A stretch of DNA of 64,000 nt, taken from an uncultured Clostridia bacterium. Its GTDB lineage: Bacteria > Bacillota > Clostridia > TANB77 > CAG-508. This document shows, piece after piece, positions 8,161-23,100 of the stretch; position 1 is the stretch's first letter; each line of letters begins with the position of its first letter. The position numbers and the translations under genes are program-made. The notes under the pieces are model-generated. The model did no database searches and had not been told where the DNA came from. It worked only from the letters and a program-made list of their open reading frames with translations. The stretch spans positions 46,401-110,400 of the forward strand of contig CAKPGU010000004.1 in NCBI GenBank assembly GCA_934155265.1. The letters are read 5' to 3'.

Positions 8161-11100
8161 TTATTCAGTAACTACAAATGTCTTTCTTATTGATTGTACT
8201 AATGTATTTTCAGAATATGTCTTAAATACTAATTTGTATTCACCTGTACTTATACCTTCTTTTATTTCTTTATTAAATTCAATTGTCTTTTCATCTAGTA
8301 AAGAACTATCTTTAGGCATAATTACATATTCTGTTGCTCCTTCTGAAGTTACTAATCCATAATCTTCTGGTGTTTTCCAATCTCCGTCTAAGATATCTTT
8401 TAAATCAACTTTAGTATATTGTGTGCCAGTATATGTTATTGTTCCATCTTCTGCTAATTCATAAGTTGTATTACGTTTATATAATTCAGCTCTTATGTTT
8501 ATATCTGAAGTTGGTGTATTTACTTTAACTGACATTTCTAATCCTTGACTTCCATCAAAATTTGTACCTGTTGTTTTATTAATAATTCTGCTCTTATCAT
8601 TTGTCTCTAGTCCTACTGTTCCTAATAACTTATTAATAAATGTTATATAGAATTCTTTTTCTAGTACAGTTCCCTCACCATAATACAATCCGTCATCTGA
8701 TGTAAAGAAGTATACTTTTACACTATATTTTCCTGCTTGCACATTATATTGAGTTAATGATAATTTGTATTCTTCATTCAATACTGCAAATCCATCTGAT
8801 AATGGAACTCTTATTACTCCATTTTGTCCTGCAGTATATTCTTCACCTGCACTATTTACAAGTTTTAGGTTTTGAACTTCTGGTGCTTTAATTCTAGCTC
8901 CAGCTTCATTTACAATTTCGATTGCCATTCCTACTTTCTTATCGTAGAACTTAGTATCTTTTATAATTGCTCCTGCAGCTGTTGTCTTTTCTTGTAGCAC
9001 TCCTGCAAAATTAAATGGTATTGTTAAGTCTTCTACTATTGAGTATGAACTTGCTTCATTACTTATTGACTCAGTAAATGTTGCATTATTATTATATAAG
9101 TTATATTTTATTGTCTTATCTCCATTGCTGTATTTCAATGTTCCTGATGAATTTCTTAATTCTAGATATGTTTCTTGTGCTAATTGCTCTGTATTTACAT
9201 TAGTATCTCCTAAGTCTATTGAGATATTGTATTTTTCAAATACATATGAGTTGTGATAATATTTACTATTATCATCTGTATATTTAGCACCTGTGCTTAT
9301 GCTACCCATATCTATAAATTTAGATAATCTATAAATATATCTTGTACTTCCATCAGCAGTTTCAACTGAATTATAATCTGTATCACTTGTAACATGATAA
9401 TAGTAAATCTTGTTTACACTATCACCTTGTCCGTAATCTTTCATTGTCAATTTTGTTCCTGCTGGTAGTTTAGTTGTTGTTGATATTACTCTGTAATCAT
9501 CATTTGCATAGATTGTTTCAGTTACATCATTGTATAAAACATATGTTAAATCAACTCTACTGTCTGTTGTGTAATTCAATTCTTTTTCTATACTATCTGT
9601 AAACATTGGTACATATTCATCTTTACGATCTTCTTTCAATGTTTGTAGATTTACAGCTATAATTACTCTAAATACTCCACCTTGTGTTGAATCTTCGCCT
9701 GTTCTTGTTTTACCCATAAGTATAACATTTACAAATCCAAGATCTTTATTTTCTGAAATATTTATTGAATTATATACTCTAAAGATTAATTTTCCTGGTG
9801 TTGTAGTTGAATCTGTTTGATATGTCTTATCACCTGTGTATGAACCATAGTTATCGCTTCCTGCTAACATTATTGTCTTACCTGCTTTTGTCCAACCAGT
9901 TGTATCTGTTTGCATTGTTAATCCTAATACACTATTTGCATTTGTTGAAATTGTTGGTATTTCTTTTGGATCTATCAACTGTATTGTTTCATCTAATGCG
10001 TTAGCACTAACTCTGCTTACTGAATAGGTTGCATTTGGCATATATTTGTAATCTAATTCTAATTCTGACATTGAATATGTTGAATATGTTGATGCTATCA
10101 ATGATGTTGAATAATTTACAACATCTCCACCAGCAATCCAATCATAATATGTTCCATAATCAGCTACTTCTATGATTTCAGGTACTACTGTAATATTATT
10201 AGGATCTGAATAATCTCCTACATTTGTATAGAATCCATCTACTGTAGTATCATGATTTGCTTTGTGTCTTCCTTCTACATATGTTCCATTTGCAAAGAAT
10301 CCTTCTACTGCACCACCTGTATAATTTGGTGCATATATATCAAATTCTTTTTTAGATGTTACACGATTTGTTCTATACATTCCGAAGAATGCCATTCCTT
10401 CAATATCTCCCCAAATATCTTGGTTAGCTTTATTGTAGATATTTCCTTCTTCTTTAGCAAATACTAAGTTTACACCTTCATAAGTATATAATCTATTATC
10501 AACATTTCTTGTTACTTTGTCATTCTCAATTGTAACTGTTTCTTTTGTTGTGCTATTCTCTCCAGCTAATACGCTTGAGAATCCTCCAACCATGTTAAAT
10601 GCTCTTCTTGTAAATAATGTTGAATTGTTTTGTAATTCTAATCCGTTTGTTACTCTATTTAAAGTATAACTTGTATTAGAATAGTAATTTGCTTTATCTT
10701 TAATACCTGTTAACTCTAAGTATGAATTATCTATATATACTTTTCCAGTTCTTTGAATTGATACCATTCCATATGAAGTTGAACTTGTGCCAAAGTTTCT
10801 AATTGTAACTGTTGATTCATCATTTGCAGTATTATTTGTTGAATAATTTCCTGCATTTCCAGCTCCATATATATTCTCTCCAAAGAATATCTTGTTTCCT
10901 GAGTTATCTAATGTTATGTGAGTATTTCCAAATACAGTTACTGTATTGTAGTCATATTCAACCAAATTTGTATGTGCTTTATATGTATCTCCTGCACCAT
11001 AGATATTTCCATTGATATCAATTTCAGCTCTAACTAATGAACCTACTGTTGAAGCATCACTTCCAACGTTAACATTTGTATCTCCATAAACAAATCCGTC

Positions 11101-14100
11101 TTTTGAACCACCGTTTACGTTAGTATCTATAATTCCTCCAACTATATTCATTGTTGTAGATCCTGAATTTCCATCTAATCCTACATTTGATTCATATCCT
11201 CCACCATACAAATCTCCAGAAATTTCAGATTCACCACTAATATTTACTACTGTACGCATTGTGAAGCCACCATTTGCACCTCCACCATATACATTTCTAG
11301 CTTTAGTCTTAACAATATTTACATTTGCAACTACTACTTCTGATTCATCATAACCATTAGCATTATTTCCACCAAAGATGTTTCTTACAGAACCACCTTG
11401 CTTTGTTACATTTGCAGTTGTTACAAGAACTTGATTTTGGCCTCCACCATATACATTTGTTGCACTTCCTTGTTTGATTAATACATTTGTTTCTGTTGTA
11501 GTACCTCCGTTCTTAGAACCACCGTAAATTGCACTAACATTCATTGTACTTCCATCTAAGGTTACATTTGCATTTGCTACTCTAACTTCTCCATTATATC
11601 CTCCACCATATACATTTGTTACAGTTCCAGAATTTAATGTTACATTAGATGTATCTGCACTTCCTGAATTATTAGGACCACCAAATATATTAGTTGCTGT
11701 TGCCTTCTTATCGTCAACACCTCTTAAGCTTACATAAGTTGTTGTAACTGTTCCTCCGTAACCAGCACCATAAACATCTTTTACTGTACCAGATTGTAAG
11801 TAAATCCTTGATGTTGTAACTGCTCCAATTCCGTTTGAACCACCATATATTTCATTTAATGTCATACCGTTTAGGTATATCTTTGTTTCAGTAGTTACAC
11901 CAGTTACTTTTGAACCACCGTAAACTGTTGGGGTTGTTTCAGCTTTTACCAATTGTATAGTTGCAATTCCTACTCTATCGTAAGATCCGCTTCCATAAAC
12001 TGTTCCATTTATTGTTGGTGTTGAATCTAAACTATTATCACCAATAACGACATTTACATTTTCTAATGAACTATCGCTATTTAATTGTGCTTGTGAAGTT
12101 AAGATATTTGCACCATACACATCATTTACTGTTCCACCTAATAAATTTACATTTATTGTAGTTCTTACTTGGTTTTGTCTAGCTCCACCATAGATTGTAC
12201 CTGTAACTTGACCATTGTTGATTGTAATATTAGCAATATCTGTTATACCACAATTATTACCACCACCATAAATGTCTCCAGTTACTTTTCCGGCATTTAA
12301 TGTTACATTTGAGCTTCCTGTAATCAATCCATTTGATGTATTTATTGAACCATCATTAATTATTCCATTGCTTCCACCATAAACATTTCCTGTTATTGTA
12401 GAAGATGTACTATTTAATGTAATATTAGTATTTCCTGTTACTTTTCCTTGTCCAACTGTTGTTGCATTTGAACCACCGAAGATATTTCCTGTTATAGCAA
12501 ATATTCCTTCGATAGAAATTTCCGAACCACCAATTGAAGCATCATTTCCACCATGTCCAAAGACATTTCCTGTTATTTTTCCTCCATAGAAGTTCATAAT
12601 ATTAGTTGTTTCTTCTTCATGTGTTGTTCTTAATCTTGCACCTGCATAAACATTTCCTGTAATATCTCCTCCATACATTTCAAAATCAGTTTTACCATCA
12701 TTTAATCCGTTGATAGATCTCAAGTAAATGCTTGCATCTTCAGAAGCTTTAGCAAATTTATTTTCTCCTGTGAATGTTCCACTGTATAATTTAGTTATTG
12801 CATAATTTCTGCTATAACCTAATGCAGTGTCTTGTGAACCAGAATTGTTATATGGATAACATTGATCTTCTAGTTCTCCCATACTTAAATATCCTGTTAT
12901 TGTTAAGTGGTCATTTCTTGATATTGCAGCATCTTTCATTGTTCCTATTGTTACTTGATGTGAAACATATTTAACTTTTGTTGATTGTCCACCTGATGTA
13001 AATGCACTTCCAACTATGATGTTGTTATATTTTCCAGCTTCTACAATTACTGCATGAATTCCAATTTCACCTGCTATTGTTTCTTGTTTGTATTCTCCTC
13101 CGATTACAGCTCCAAATGTATATTTACCATCTGGTGTACTAATTCCTCTTCCTAGAACTACATTTCCATAGTTTGTAATTAACATATTGTTGTATGAACC
13201 ATTTGCTAAGTAATCTTTTCCATTGCTTACTGTTGTAGAATTTGAATATAATTTGATGTTATCAAACATTATATTACCTTTTACTTGCATATTTGAAGAA
13301 ATCTTCAATTCTGCATTTTGTTTTCTATAATCAACACCTGCATATAAGCTTGTTATAGTTGCATTTCCTGTTAGAACTGTATCACTATTCCATTCTATCT
13401 TATCCATGATTACAATTACATTTGTTTTCATAGCTCCAGATGAATTTAGCTTACCATATGCTGTTTCAATATCTTTTACTGGTGTTTCTGGTGAAAGTCC
13501 ATCATTTGCATTATTTCCATCTTTTGATACAAACACTACAGTAGCTTGTTGCCATACAGCTTTTACATTTGTTATTGTACTTGGAATGTCCTCATATAAT
13601 CCATAGATTGTAGCTCCTGTTTCATCAGATAAGATCGTGCCATTTGCATCAATCAAATGTCCGTTTTCATTTGCTACTCCCCATCCTTTAAAGCTATATG
13701 CTGTTTGAACTCCATTTTCATATTTAAATGGTTCTGCGAATGGTGTATTTTTACCATCATCATAAATTTCACCAATTGAACTTAGTCTATATGTTGTATT
13801 TTCAAAGTTCGTACCTGTTTTATTTACACTCATTAATTCATGTACATATGAACGATGTGTTTGTTCAAAATCAGGGCTTGCATGATATGTTACTGCTGTG
13901 TAGTTATTTGTATTTGATGCAATTACTGATTTAGAGAATGAAATTGTTGTTGTATTACTTTCATTTTCAAATTCATCTATCAATGTCTTTTCTTCAAATA
14001 CTAATGAGTATGTTCCGATTTCTGTTAAATTTGTAACATCAATTTTATATGATTTAGATTTCTCTGTATCATCTTGTCCTAAATAATTTACTGTAATTCC

Positions 14101-17100
14101 AACATCAGCTGTTATATCTGTACCATCTCTAAATACTTTTAAGTTTGAATCTTGTAATCCGCTCTTTGTTAAATTTAAGAATTTATCTTGACCTTTAACT
14201 GTAAAGCTTATCTTTCCTTCCTCTTCAAATGTTGAAGTATCAGTACTTATATATTTCCAAATTGGTTTCTTATTATCAAGTCCAACAATAATTTCTGTTT
14301 CTTCATTCATATTTCCTGATGTATCTGAAATCTTGTTAGCTGCAATTACCAATTTCATCTTATATTCTTCTTCAAACTCATTTAGTCTAATTACAAAATC
14401 ATATCCATAATCATTTTTTACAGATCTTATTGTAATTGGTAATGTTGTAACCTCTATATATTCTCCAGCATCATTTTGTTGATATAATTTGACATCTTCT
14501 GGTAGTAATTTTGTATCAAAGTCATAGAATCTATCTGTTCCTTTTACTGTTACTTCTGCATATCTCTTATCCCAACTAATGAACTTACCATCATAGAATA
14601 ATTTTGGTTTGATAAAGTCTACATTTATAAAGTTGTTTTCATCATCACCATTGTCATTATCAACAATGATATGTGTTTCTCTATTTTCGTTTCCAGATGT
14701 ATCTTTTACTTTTCCTTCTGAAATTATTAATTCAATCTTTCCACTATGTCTTCTGAATATTTCATCAGCTAAGTTTTCCTCTAACTCAAATCCTGATAAT
14801 GTTAATGTGTATTTTACACCATTTTGTTTTTCTGTATCTTCTTCATCCATAATGTCTGAATTTTCTAATTTCTTTTCTAAGACATCTGTTACATCCTGAC
14901 CATCAACAAGTATTCTAATGTCATTTAATCCAATTAAGCTTTCTAAGAAGTTTGTATCTGTTGCATTAAATGATATTGAAACTTTACTGTTTTCACGGTC
15001 TAATACTGGATTTACATTTTCAGCATATTGATAAGTAACTGTTGGCTTGATAAAGTCTACTATACTATTTCTAAATGCTGTATATTTTGGATTTGTAGAA
15101 TCATCATTAATATCTGTTTCAACCCAATTTGTATTTCCAACTTCGATATCTGTTTCTTTGTTTCCAATTCCAGATGTATCTTTAATTGTATCAGAATCAA
15201 TTTTGATTGTTACTTTTCCATCATGTGTTCCAAAGTTTCCTAATGTTAATGTATATCCTGTATCTGCTCCATTTAACTCAGATTCATTTGTAATCTTTGT
15301 TAATGTTTTTGTAATTGTTGTTACTGGCATATCTGGATTTTCACTATTTGCTACATATACTTTAATATCTTTTTCTGTCAATGTATCTTTTAAGTAATAT
15401 GTATCGCTTCCTAGTATTTTTAATGTTACTGTTCCTGTTTCTCCATCTCTGTCTCTTCTTATACTACTTGTAGAATATTTCCAAGTTGGTCTTGTGAAAT
15501 CTACAATGCTATTTCTGAATGCTGGATATTCAGGATTTGCAGCATTATCTCCAGTTTCTAACCAAGTCTTATTTCCTACGAAAATTTCTGTTTCTTTGTT
15601 TCCATTTCCTGACTTATCTACAATTACTCCTTGAGGTATTATAATGCTTGTTATTCCTTCATTTCTTTCAAAATTACTTAATTTTATTTGATATTCAACA
15701 TATGTTGGTTGAGTTGCTGTTCTTGTAGTTGTTTTACTAATTGTTGTAACCTCTTCTTTCTCTGTTGAACCAGGTCTTTGTATCATTACTTTAATGTCAG
15801 ATGTTAATTTATTAATATCTTGACTATTTCCTGTTATTTTTGCTAAGTCTAAGTATTTATCTGTTGCTTTTAATTTAATGTATACATCTCCTGTTTCTGT
15901 ATTTAAGTCTCTTGAAATACTATTTTGTGAATTATTTACACTATAGTTATCCTCTGTTTTTTCGATTAATGGGTCAATTACATCGACTATTATTGGATTG
16001 TCTGTATCATCACCATCATCTGTATCTATTGTGATTGTTGTTGCAACATTTTTATTTCCTGATGTATCATCAATCTTTCCTGCAGCAAAGTCTAATTGAA
16101 CTTCACCACTGTAATCTTGATATCCATTTGCAACATCATATGCTAATTCAAAGTTTGAAACTACTAATGTATATTCCTTACCTTGAGTTATATCTGCTGA
16201 AGTTATTACTGTATGCAATCGTTCTGTTATATCTTCTCCTGCTACTCTTATTCTTACTGCATCTGTATTTAATGTTCCATCAGCATTTATTATTGTGCTT
16301 TCTAATAAATATTTATCTGTTACAGTAAATTTAACTGTTAATGTTTTAGCTACATAATCGATATTTGGATTTACAGCACCTTCTACATTTGAATATTTGT
16401 ATTTAATTGCTGGATTTATGAAGTCTACTATGTCATTTCTGAATGCTGGATATCTTGGATTTTCTGCATTATCACCATCTTCAGTCCATGTTGTATTTCC
16501 TGCTGGTATTTCTGTTTCTATGTTTACGTTGCCACTATTATCTTTGATTGTTCCTGCATCTATAACAACTTTTGTTGCTCCACTCAATTCGTTATAATCT
16601 TTTAATGTTAATTTATATATTACTCCAACATTTTTGATATTTTTAGCTTCTGCTTGTTCTACTAATGTAGCAAATTCCTCACTATCTTTATCTACTTCTG
16701 TTAGTTCTTTAGTTATTGTAGTTACTTCTTCATCTGGTGTCTCACCATCTGTTAAGTAAACTCTTGTCTTTGCTGTTGTTAAAGTATTTGAATTATAGTA
16801 TTTATCACATCCAAGTATTGTTATTGTTACTGTATCATTCTCTCTGTCTATACTACTTGTTAAGTATCTCCATACAGGGTTTACTACGTCGACAATTGTA
16901 GGATCTTTATGATTATCATCTTTTGGTTCGTTTACACCTAGTGTAATTGTCTTAGCATCACTTAAGTTTCCTGAAGTATCTTTTGCAATACTTGCTGGGA
17001 ATTCTAATGACATCGGACCACTGTATCCCTCACCATCTGATGTTTCTAGTCCTCCAACTATTAATTCATATCTCTCTCCAACTTTTCTATCTTTGTAATA

Positions 17101-20100
17101 TATATCTCCATTTGCTTTATAAGTTATATCTCCATCTTCGATGTCAGCATCAAATGTTTGCTTTGTTAATTGTTTTGTTAGCACTGCTCCTTCTGGCATT
17201 TCTGACCAGTCTATTTCTATTCCGATATTTCTAGCAATTTCATCAAGTGTCATTGTTAAACTTTCAAAATATTTATCTGTTATAGCAAATCCAATTTTTA
17301 CTAATTTTCTGTCATAATCAATTGTTGTTCCTGATGATTGATATGTGAATTCTGGTTTTATATAATCTGTAAACATTGTTCCATTTGTGTTTTTATTTAC
17401 ATCTTCATCTTTTAATTCAATGTTTATAAATTCTCCTTCTTCATTATCTAATGCTTGTAAATTTTTGTTTCCATATTCATCAGTTAATGTTCCTCTAGTT
17501 GGTTGAATTGCTATGTTACCACTCCATTCTTTAAAGTTCTTTCCGGTTTGACGTAATTCTTCTTCAAAGTTTGATAATGTAATTGTGTATTCTACAGTTT
17601 TCTTTCCTGTAGATGCATCTGTTGTTTCTCTTACAGCACTAATTGTTTTTGTAACACTTTCTGCTAATTCCCCGTCAATATATACATTTAATAATTTTGC
17701 TTGTTCCTCTGTTAATTGACCTTCTGGGAATTGTCCATTTGCATTACTGCTGTAAATGTCTTTGTCAACAAATCCTTTTACTACAATACTTATCGTCTTG
17801 TTTTCTTCACTTATTGAACTTGATATCTTTGTCCATTCAGGTTTGTATTTAGGATTTATTGTTCCTTGTGTATATTCTATTGTTGTTTCTGAATCTGTAC
17901 TTAGTTTAAAGTGTGTTCTATTGTTGTATATTGATTCTGGTGCATATATTATTGCTCCAGTTTTTCCTGCATTTGTAAATATGTCTGTATTTACATCTGC
18001 TATCTTAGTAAATGCTGGTCCTAAGTCTAATGTTTCCATTGCAGTTAGACCTGTTCCATTAAACATTTCTGTCATATCTGTTACTTTTGAAGTATAGAAT
18101 TTGATTCCTAAATTTAATTCTGTCATTGCTGTTGCTCCTGCACCTGCAAACATATGGCTCATATTTTCTACATTTTTTGTATCAAATTTATCACCTAAGT
18201 TTAATGCAGTCATTGCTGTTGCTCCAGTATTTTCAAACATATAACTCATATCTGTTACTTTTGCTGTATCAAATTTAGTTCCAATGTTCAATGTTGTCAT
18301 TGCTGTTTTTCCAGTATTGCTAAACATATAACTCATATCTGTTACTTTACTTGTATCAAATTTTGTTCCTAAGTCTAAGCTTGTCATTGCTGTAGTTCCT
18401 GCATTTGTAAACATATGGCTCATATTTTCTACTTTACTTGTATCAAATTTATCTTCTAAATTCAATGTTGTCATTGCTGTTGCACCTGTGTTGTTAAACA
18501 TATAACTCATATCTGTTACATTTGCTGTACTGAACTTAGCTCCTAAGTCTAAACTTGTCATTGCCTTATATCCAGTATTACTGAACATATAGCTCATATT
18601 TGTTACACTATTTACATCTAATAATTCAATATTTGTAATTACCTCTGTTGCTGTACATTTATCTGAAGATCCTATGTAATTAAATAAGTAACTTGAATTT
18701 TGATTTGCAAATATTTCAGTATTAGTTATTTCTGAACCACCAGGTACTTGTTCATTTGTTGCAATATGTATCTTGTAAGTTCCATTTTTTATTTCGCTAT
18801 CAACATACCATGCAATAATTGATTGGTCACCTTGTGCTGAAATATCCCAAGCTCTTACATTATCTGCAATCTTCTTTTCTATGTGATTATATATGCTGTT
18901 TGGAATACTCTTTTCAAATGTTACATTATATATATTTTGTCTTTCAATCTTATCATTTCCTAAGAATCCACTTGTTGCTTCTTGTTCTGTGTCTGTTTTT
19001 CTCAATGCATTATATACAATTAATTCTGTTTCTTTATTCTTATTGTTTTGACTTGAAGCATCATCTTTATCTGTTACAACTCCTTCTGGAATTACAACTT
19101 TAACTTGATTTGCTTCTGTGCTATATCCAGAAATTTTTAATGTATATTGTACACCATATTGTACATTTGTTGTTGTTCCATTTACTGTTCTTTCTTCTTT
19201 TAATGCTGTTCCTGTACTTAATTCTTTTGTAATAGTAGCTGTCACATCTTGGCCATTTACTAATACTTTAATATTATTTTTAAGAACATCATTAGTCATT
19301 TGAACTTTATCAAAGTATTTATCTGTAATTTTGAATGTTACTTCTGAAGTTTGTCCTACTGCATATGCTGTTGAACTTATTTTTTCTACTAATGGATTTA
19401 CTACATCGACTACTCCTGCATCTGATGCATTTCCACCTGGTAAATTAACTCCTGATGTAATTGTTGTTTTATTGTTTTTATTTCCAGATGTATCTGACAT
19501 TTTGTTTGCATGGATATCTACTGTAACAACACCACTGTATGCTATATAATTTCCAGATTCATCCTTTGTTTGTAATTGTTCTAATCCTGATAATGTTAAT
19601 GTATAACGTCTACCAACTGAAACTTCTTTGCTTACTGCTGTACCATTTTCAGTAACTTTTACAGTATTTTTTCTATCTGTTGTATCTACTGTTAATGATT
19701 TTGTAACTTTTGTCCAATCTGGCTCTTTACCATCAATCTTGATTGTTAAATCATTAATTGTTAGGTCTGTTGACTTAGTTGAATCATAATATTTATCTGT
19801 CATATCAAATACCATTGTATATGTTTTTCCAGATTTATCTATATTTGCTTCTGAATGTTGATATGTTACATTTGGTTTTATGAAATCTACAAAGTCCCCA
19901 TCTAATGTTGTTTCTTTGCTTGTATTTCCATTTGTATCTGTAGCAACATCTGCGTCAATTTTTATTGTTACTTTACCACTCCAATCAGAATATTCTCTAT
20001 TGTAATTTATGCTTGTTCTTGCTTTTTCGAATGTTGATAACTCTAAAGTATATCTATATCCTACAGTTTGAACTGTTCCATTTATAGTAGCTGTTAACTT

Positions 20101-23100
20101 ATCAACTTTTGTATAAGTTTTTGTAACACTATCTGCTGCTTCGCCATCCACATAAACATGTACTTTATTTTTATTATTATTAGCTTCTGCAACTGTTGTT
20201 CCCAATGTTGAAGTTGCTAAATATTTATCTACAACATCAAATACGAATGTTTCTTTATTTGTTGTAGGATTTTTGTTTGAAGAAACTTTAATTATTTCTG
20301 GTACTAATGTATCTATATGGTCTAATGGTATTTCAAGTTCTTTGTTTTTATTTCCATCGTTGTCTTCCATTGTTTCTGCTGGTATTATCAACTTCATGTT
20401 ACCACTATATTCTCTATATAATCTACCAGTAGCTGGATTTGTTTTATATTTAGCTCTTTCTGCGAAGAAGTCTTCATCAGATTCTTCTAAGTTCGCTACT
20501 GTAAACTTATAATGAACTCCATATGTTACTGTTGTTCCATTTCTTACTTCTTTTAAGTCTTCAACTTTTGTTAATGTTCTTGTAACTTTTGCATTGCTTC
20601 CTGTTGCTGTTATTTCAACTCCATCTACCCATAATTGTATTTGCTCTGCTGTTAATGTATTTGTTTTATAGTATTTATCTGTTCCATAGATGTCCATCGT
20701 AGCTGTAATCTTTCCTGTTGTTGCATCTATTGATTTTTGAATATCTCCAACAACTCTCCATACTGGATCTACAACATCAACTATCTCTTGGTCTCCTGTT
20801 CCATCTGGTTCATTTATACCAATTACTATTGATGTACCCACATTAGCATTGTTTGACTTATCTTTTGAAATCCCTGCTGGGAAATCAATTCCTATAGGAC
20901 CACTATAGTTCTTGTATTTCCCATTTGCAGTTATTTCTGCTTGTTCTAAGCCACTAATTACTAATCTGTATTTTTCTCCAATTTTTACATCTGCTTTTCC
21001 ATCTACTGTATCAGTTACATCTGATACTTTTGTTATTGTCTTCTTAATTTTGTCATTTGCTATTTGAACATTTTCATCTAGCAAGTTAACTTTGATATTA
21101 TCTACATTTGCAATTACATCTGAACTAGCAAAATATTTATCTGTTACTGAGAAGTCAATTGTTAATGTTTTATTTTCTTTATTTATATCATCTGAAGAAT
21201 AAATGTAAGTAAATTCTGGTTTGATAAAGTCTGTAAATAATGAATTAGCTGTATTTTTATCTACTGCTGTTGTTGTAATATTGTTATTTGCTCTTGTTCC
21301 ATTTTCAGCTAGTTCCATATTCTTGTTTCCATATGTGATTGCTTTTGTTACTCTGTTGTCTGCTGGCCCTGCTGTGAATGATGGGCCTGTTGTATCTTTT
21401 AATGTTCCTTGAGCAACTTCTACTTTAATATTACCACTCCATTCTTTGTAACTCTTTCCTGTTCTTCTTGATGCTTCTTCAAAATTTGTTAGTGTTAGTG
21501 TTTGTAATACATCATTTGCTCCTGTTGTTGCATTTGCTGTTGTTGTTGCACTTCCTAATTCTTTTGTTACTACATCTGTTATATCTACACCATCTACATA
21601 TAGTTTGATGTCACTTACTTTTAATGCACTTTCTAGATTACTTATGTAATCTGTTCCTGCTTCTGTATTTGTTCTTCCTCTTAATGTTACTTCTATTTTT
21701 TGCTCTGCTTCTGTGTTTGTTACTTTTGTGCTTTCTTTTACCCATTCTGTTCTGTATTTTGGATTTATTGTTCCTTGAGTAAAGTTTATTGTTGTATCTG
21801 AATCTGTGCTTAACTTGAATGTTTTGTTGTTTTCAAATATTGCTTCTGGTGCTTGGATTACTATTGTATCTGCTTTTCCTGTAAGATAAAATATGTTGTT
21901 ATTAGATGCTTCTGATATTTGAGTAAAGGCTGGTCCTAAGTCTAAAGATGTCATTGCTGTTTCTCCAGTCATATCAAACATAGCAGCCATTCCATTCTTC
22001 ATAGTCTCTTCATCCCTAATTGCTGTTGCTGCTTTAGTTGTATCAAATTTATCACCTAAATCTAAACTTGTCATAGCTGTATATCCTGTTCTCCAGAACA
22101 TTCGGCACATATCTATTACATTACTTGTATCAAATTTATCTCCCAAATTTAATTTAGTCATAGCATTCACACCTGTCTCCATAAACATAGCGTTCATATC
22201 AACAACACTACTTGTATCAAATTTGCTGCCTAAATCTAAACTTGTCATGGCCAAATATCCAGTTTCTTGAAACATATTGTTCATCTTTTCTACATTGCTT
22301 GTGTCAAATTTATCTCTTAAATTTAAGCTTGTCATTGAGCTCCATCCTGTTTCAGCAAACATAAAACTCATATCAGTGACATTACTTGTATCAAACTTAT
22401 CTCTTAAGTCAAAACTTGTCATCGCTATATATCCTGTTTCTTGGAACATACCATTCATACTTGTTACATTACTTGTATCAAATTTATCTCCTAAATCTAA
22501 ACTTGTCATCGCTGTATATCCTGTTTCATAGAACATACCGTTCATATTTTTTACATTGCTTGTATCAAATTTATCTCCTAAGTCTAAACTTTTCATGGCT
22601 TTCTTACCTGTCCAATTAAACATAGCCCTCATATTTGTTACACTGCTTACATTTAATAATCCAATATTAGTTATTGCTTCTGTTGAAGTAGCTTTATCTG
22701 AACTTCCTATACCTGAGAATAAGTAACTTGAATCTATATTAGCAAATATTTCATTATTGCTTACTTCTGCACTTCCATATGCTTGGTTATTATTAGCTAT
22801 ATGAACTTTATAAATTCCATTTCTTATTTCACTATCTACATACCATGCAACTATTGATTCATCACCTTGTGCTGACACATCCCATGCTCTTGTTGTATCT
22901 GTTATCTTCTTTGTATCATGGTTATATACACTATCTGGAATACTCTTTTCAAATGTTATATTATCAATGTTCTGTCTTTGAATTGCTTTTCCTAAGAAAT
23001 TACTTGTAACTGCTTTCTCTGTACTTGCACTCTTCAATACATTATATACAATCAAATCAGTTGCTTTATTCTTATTGCCATGCTCATCAGTTACAGCACC

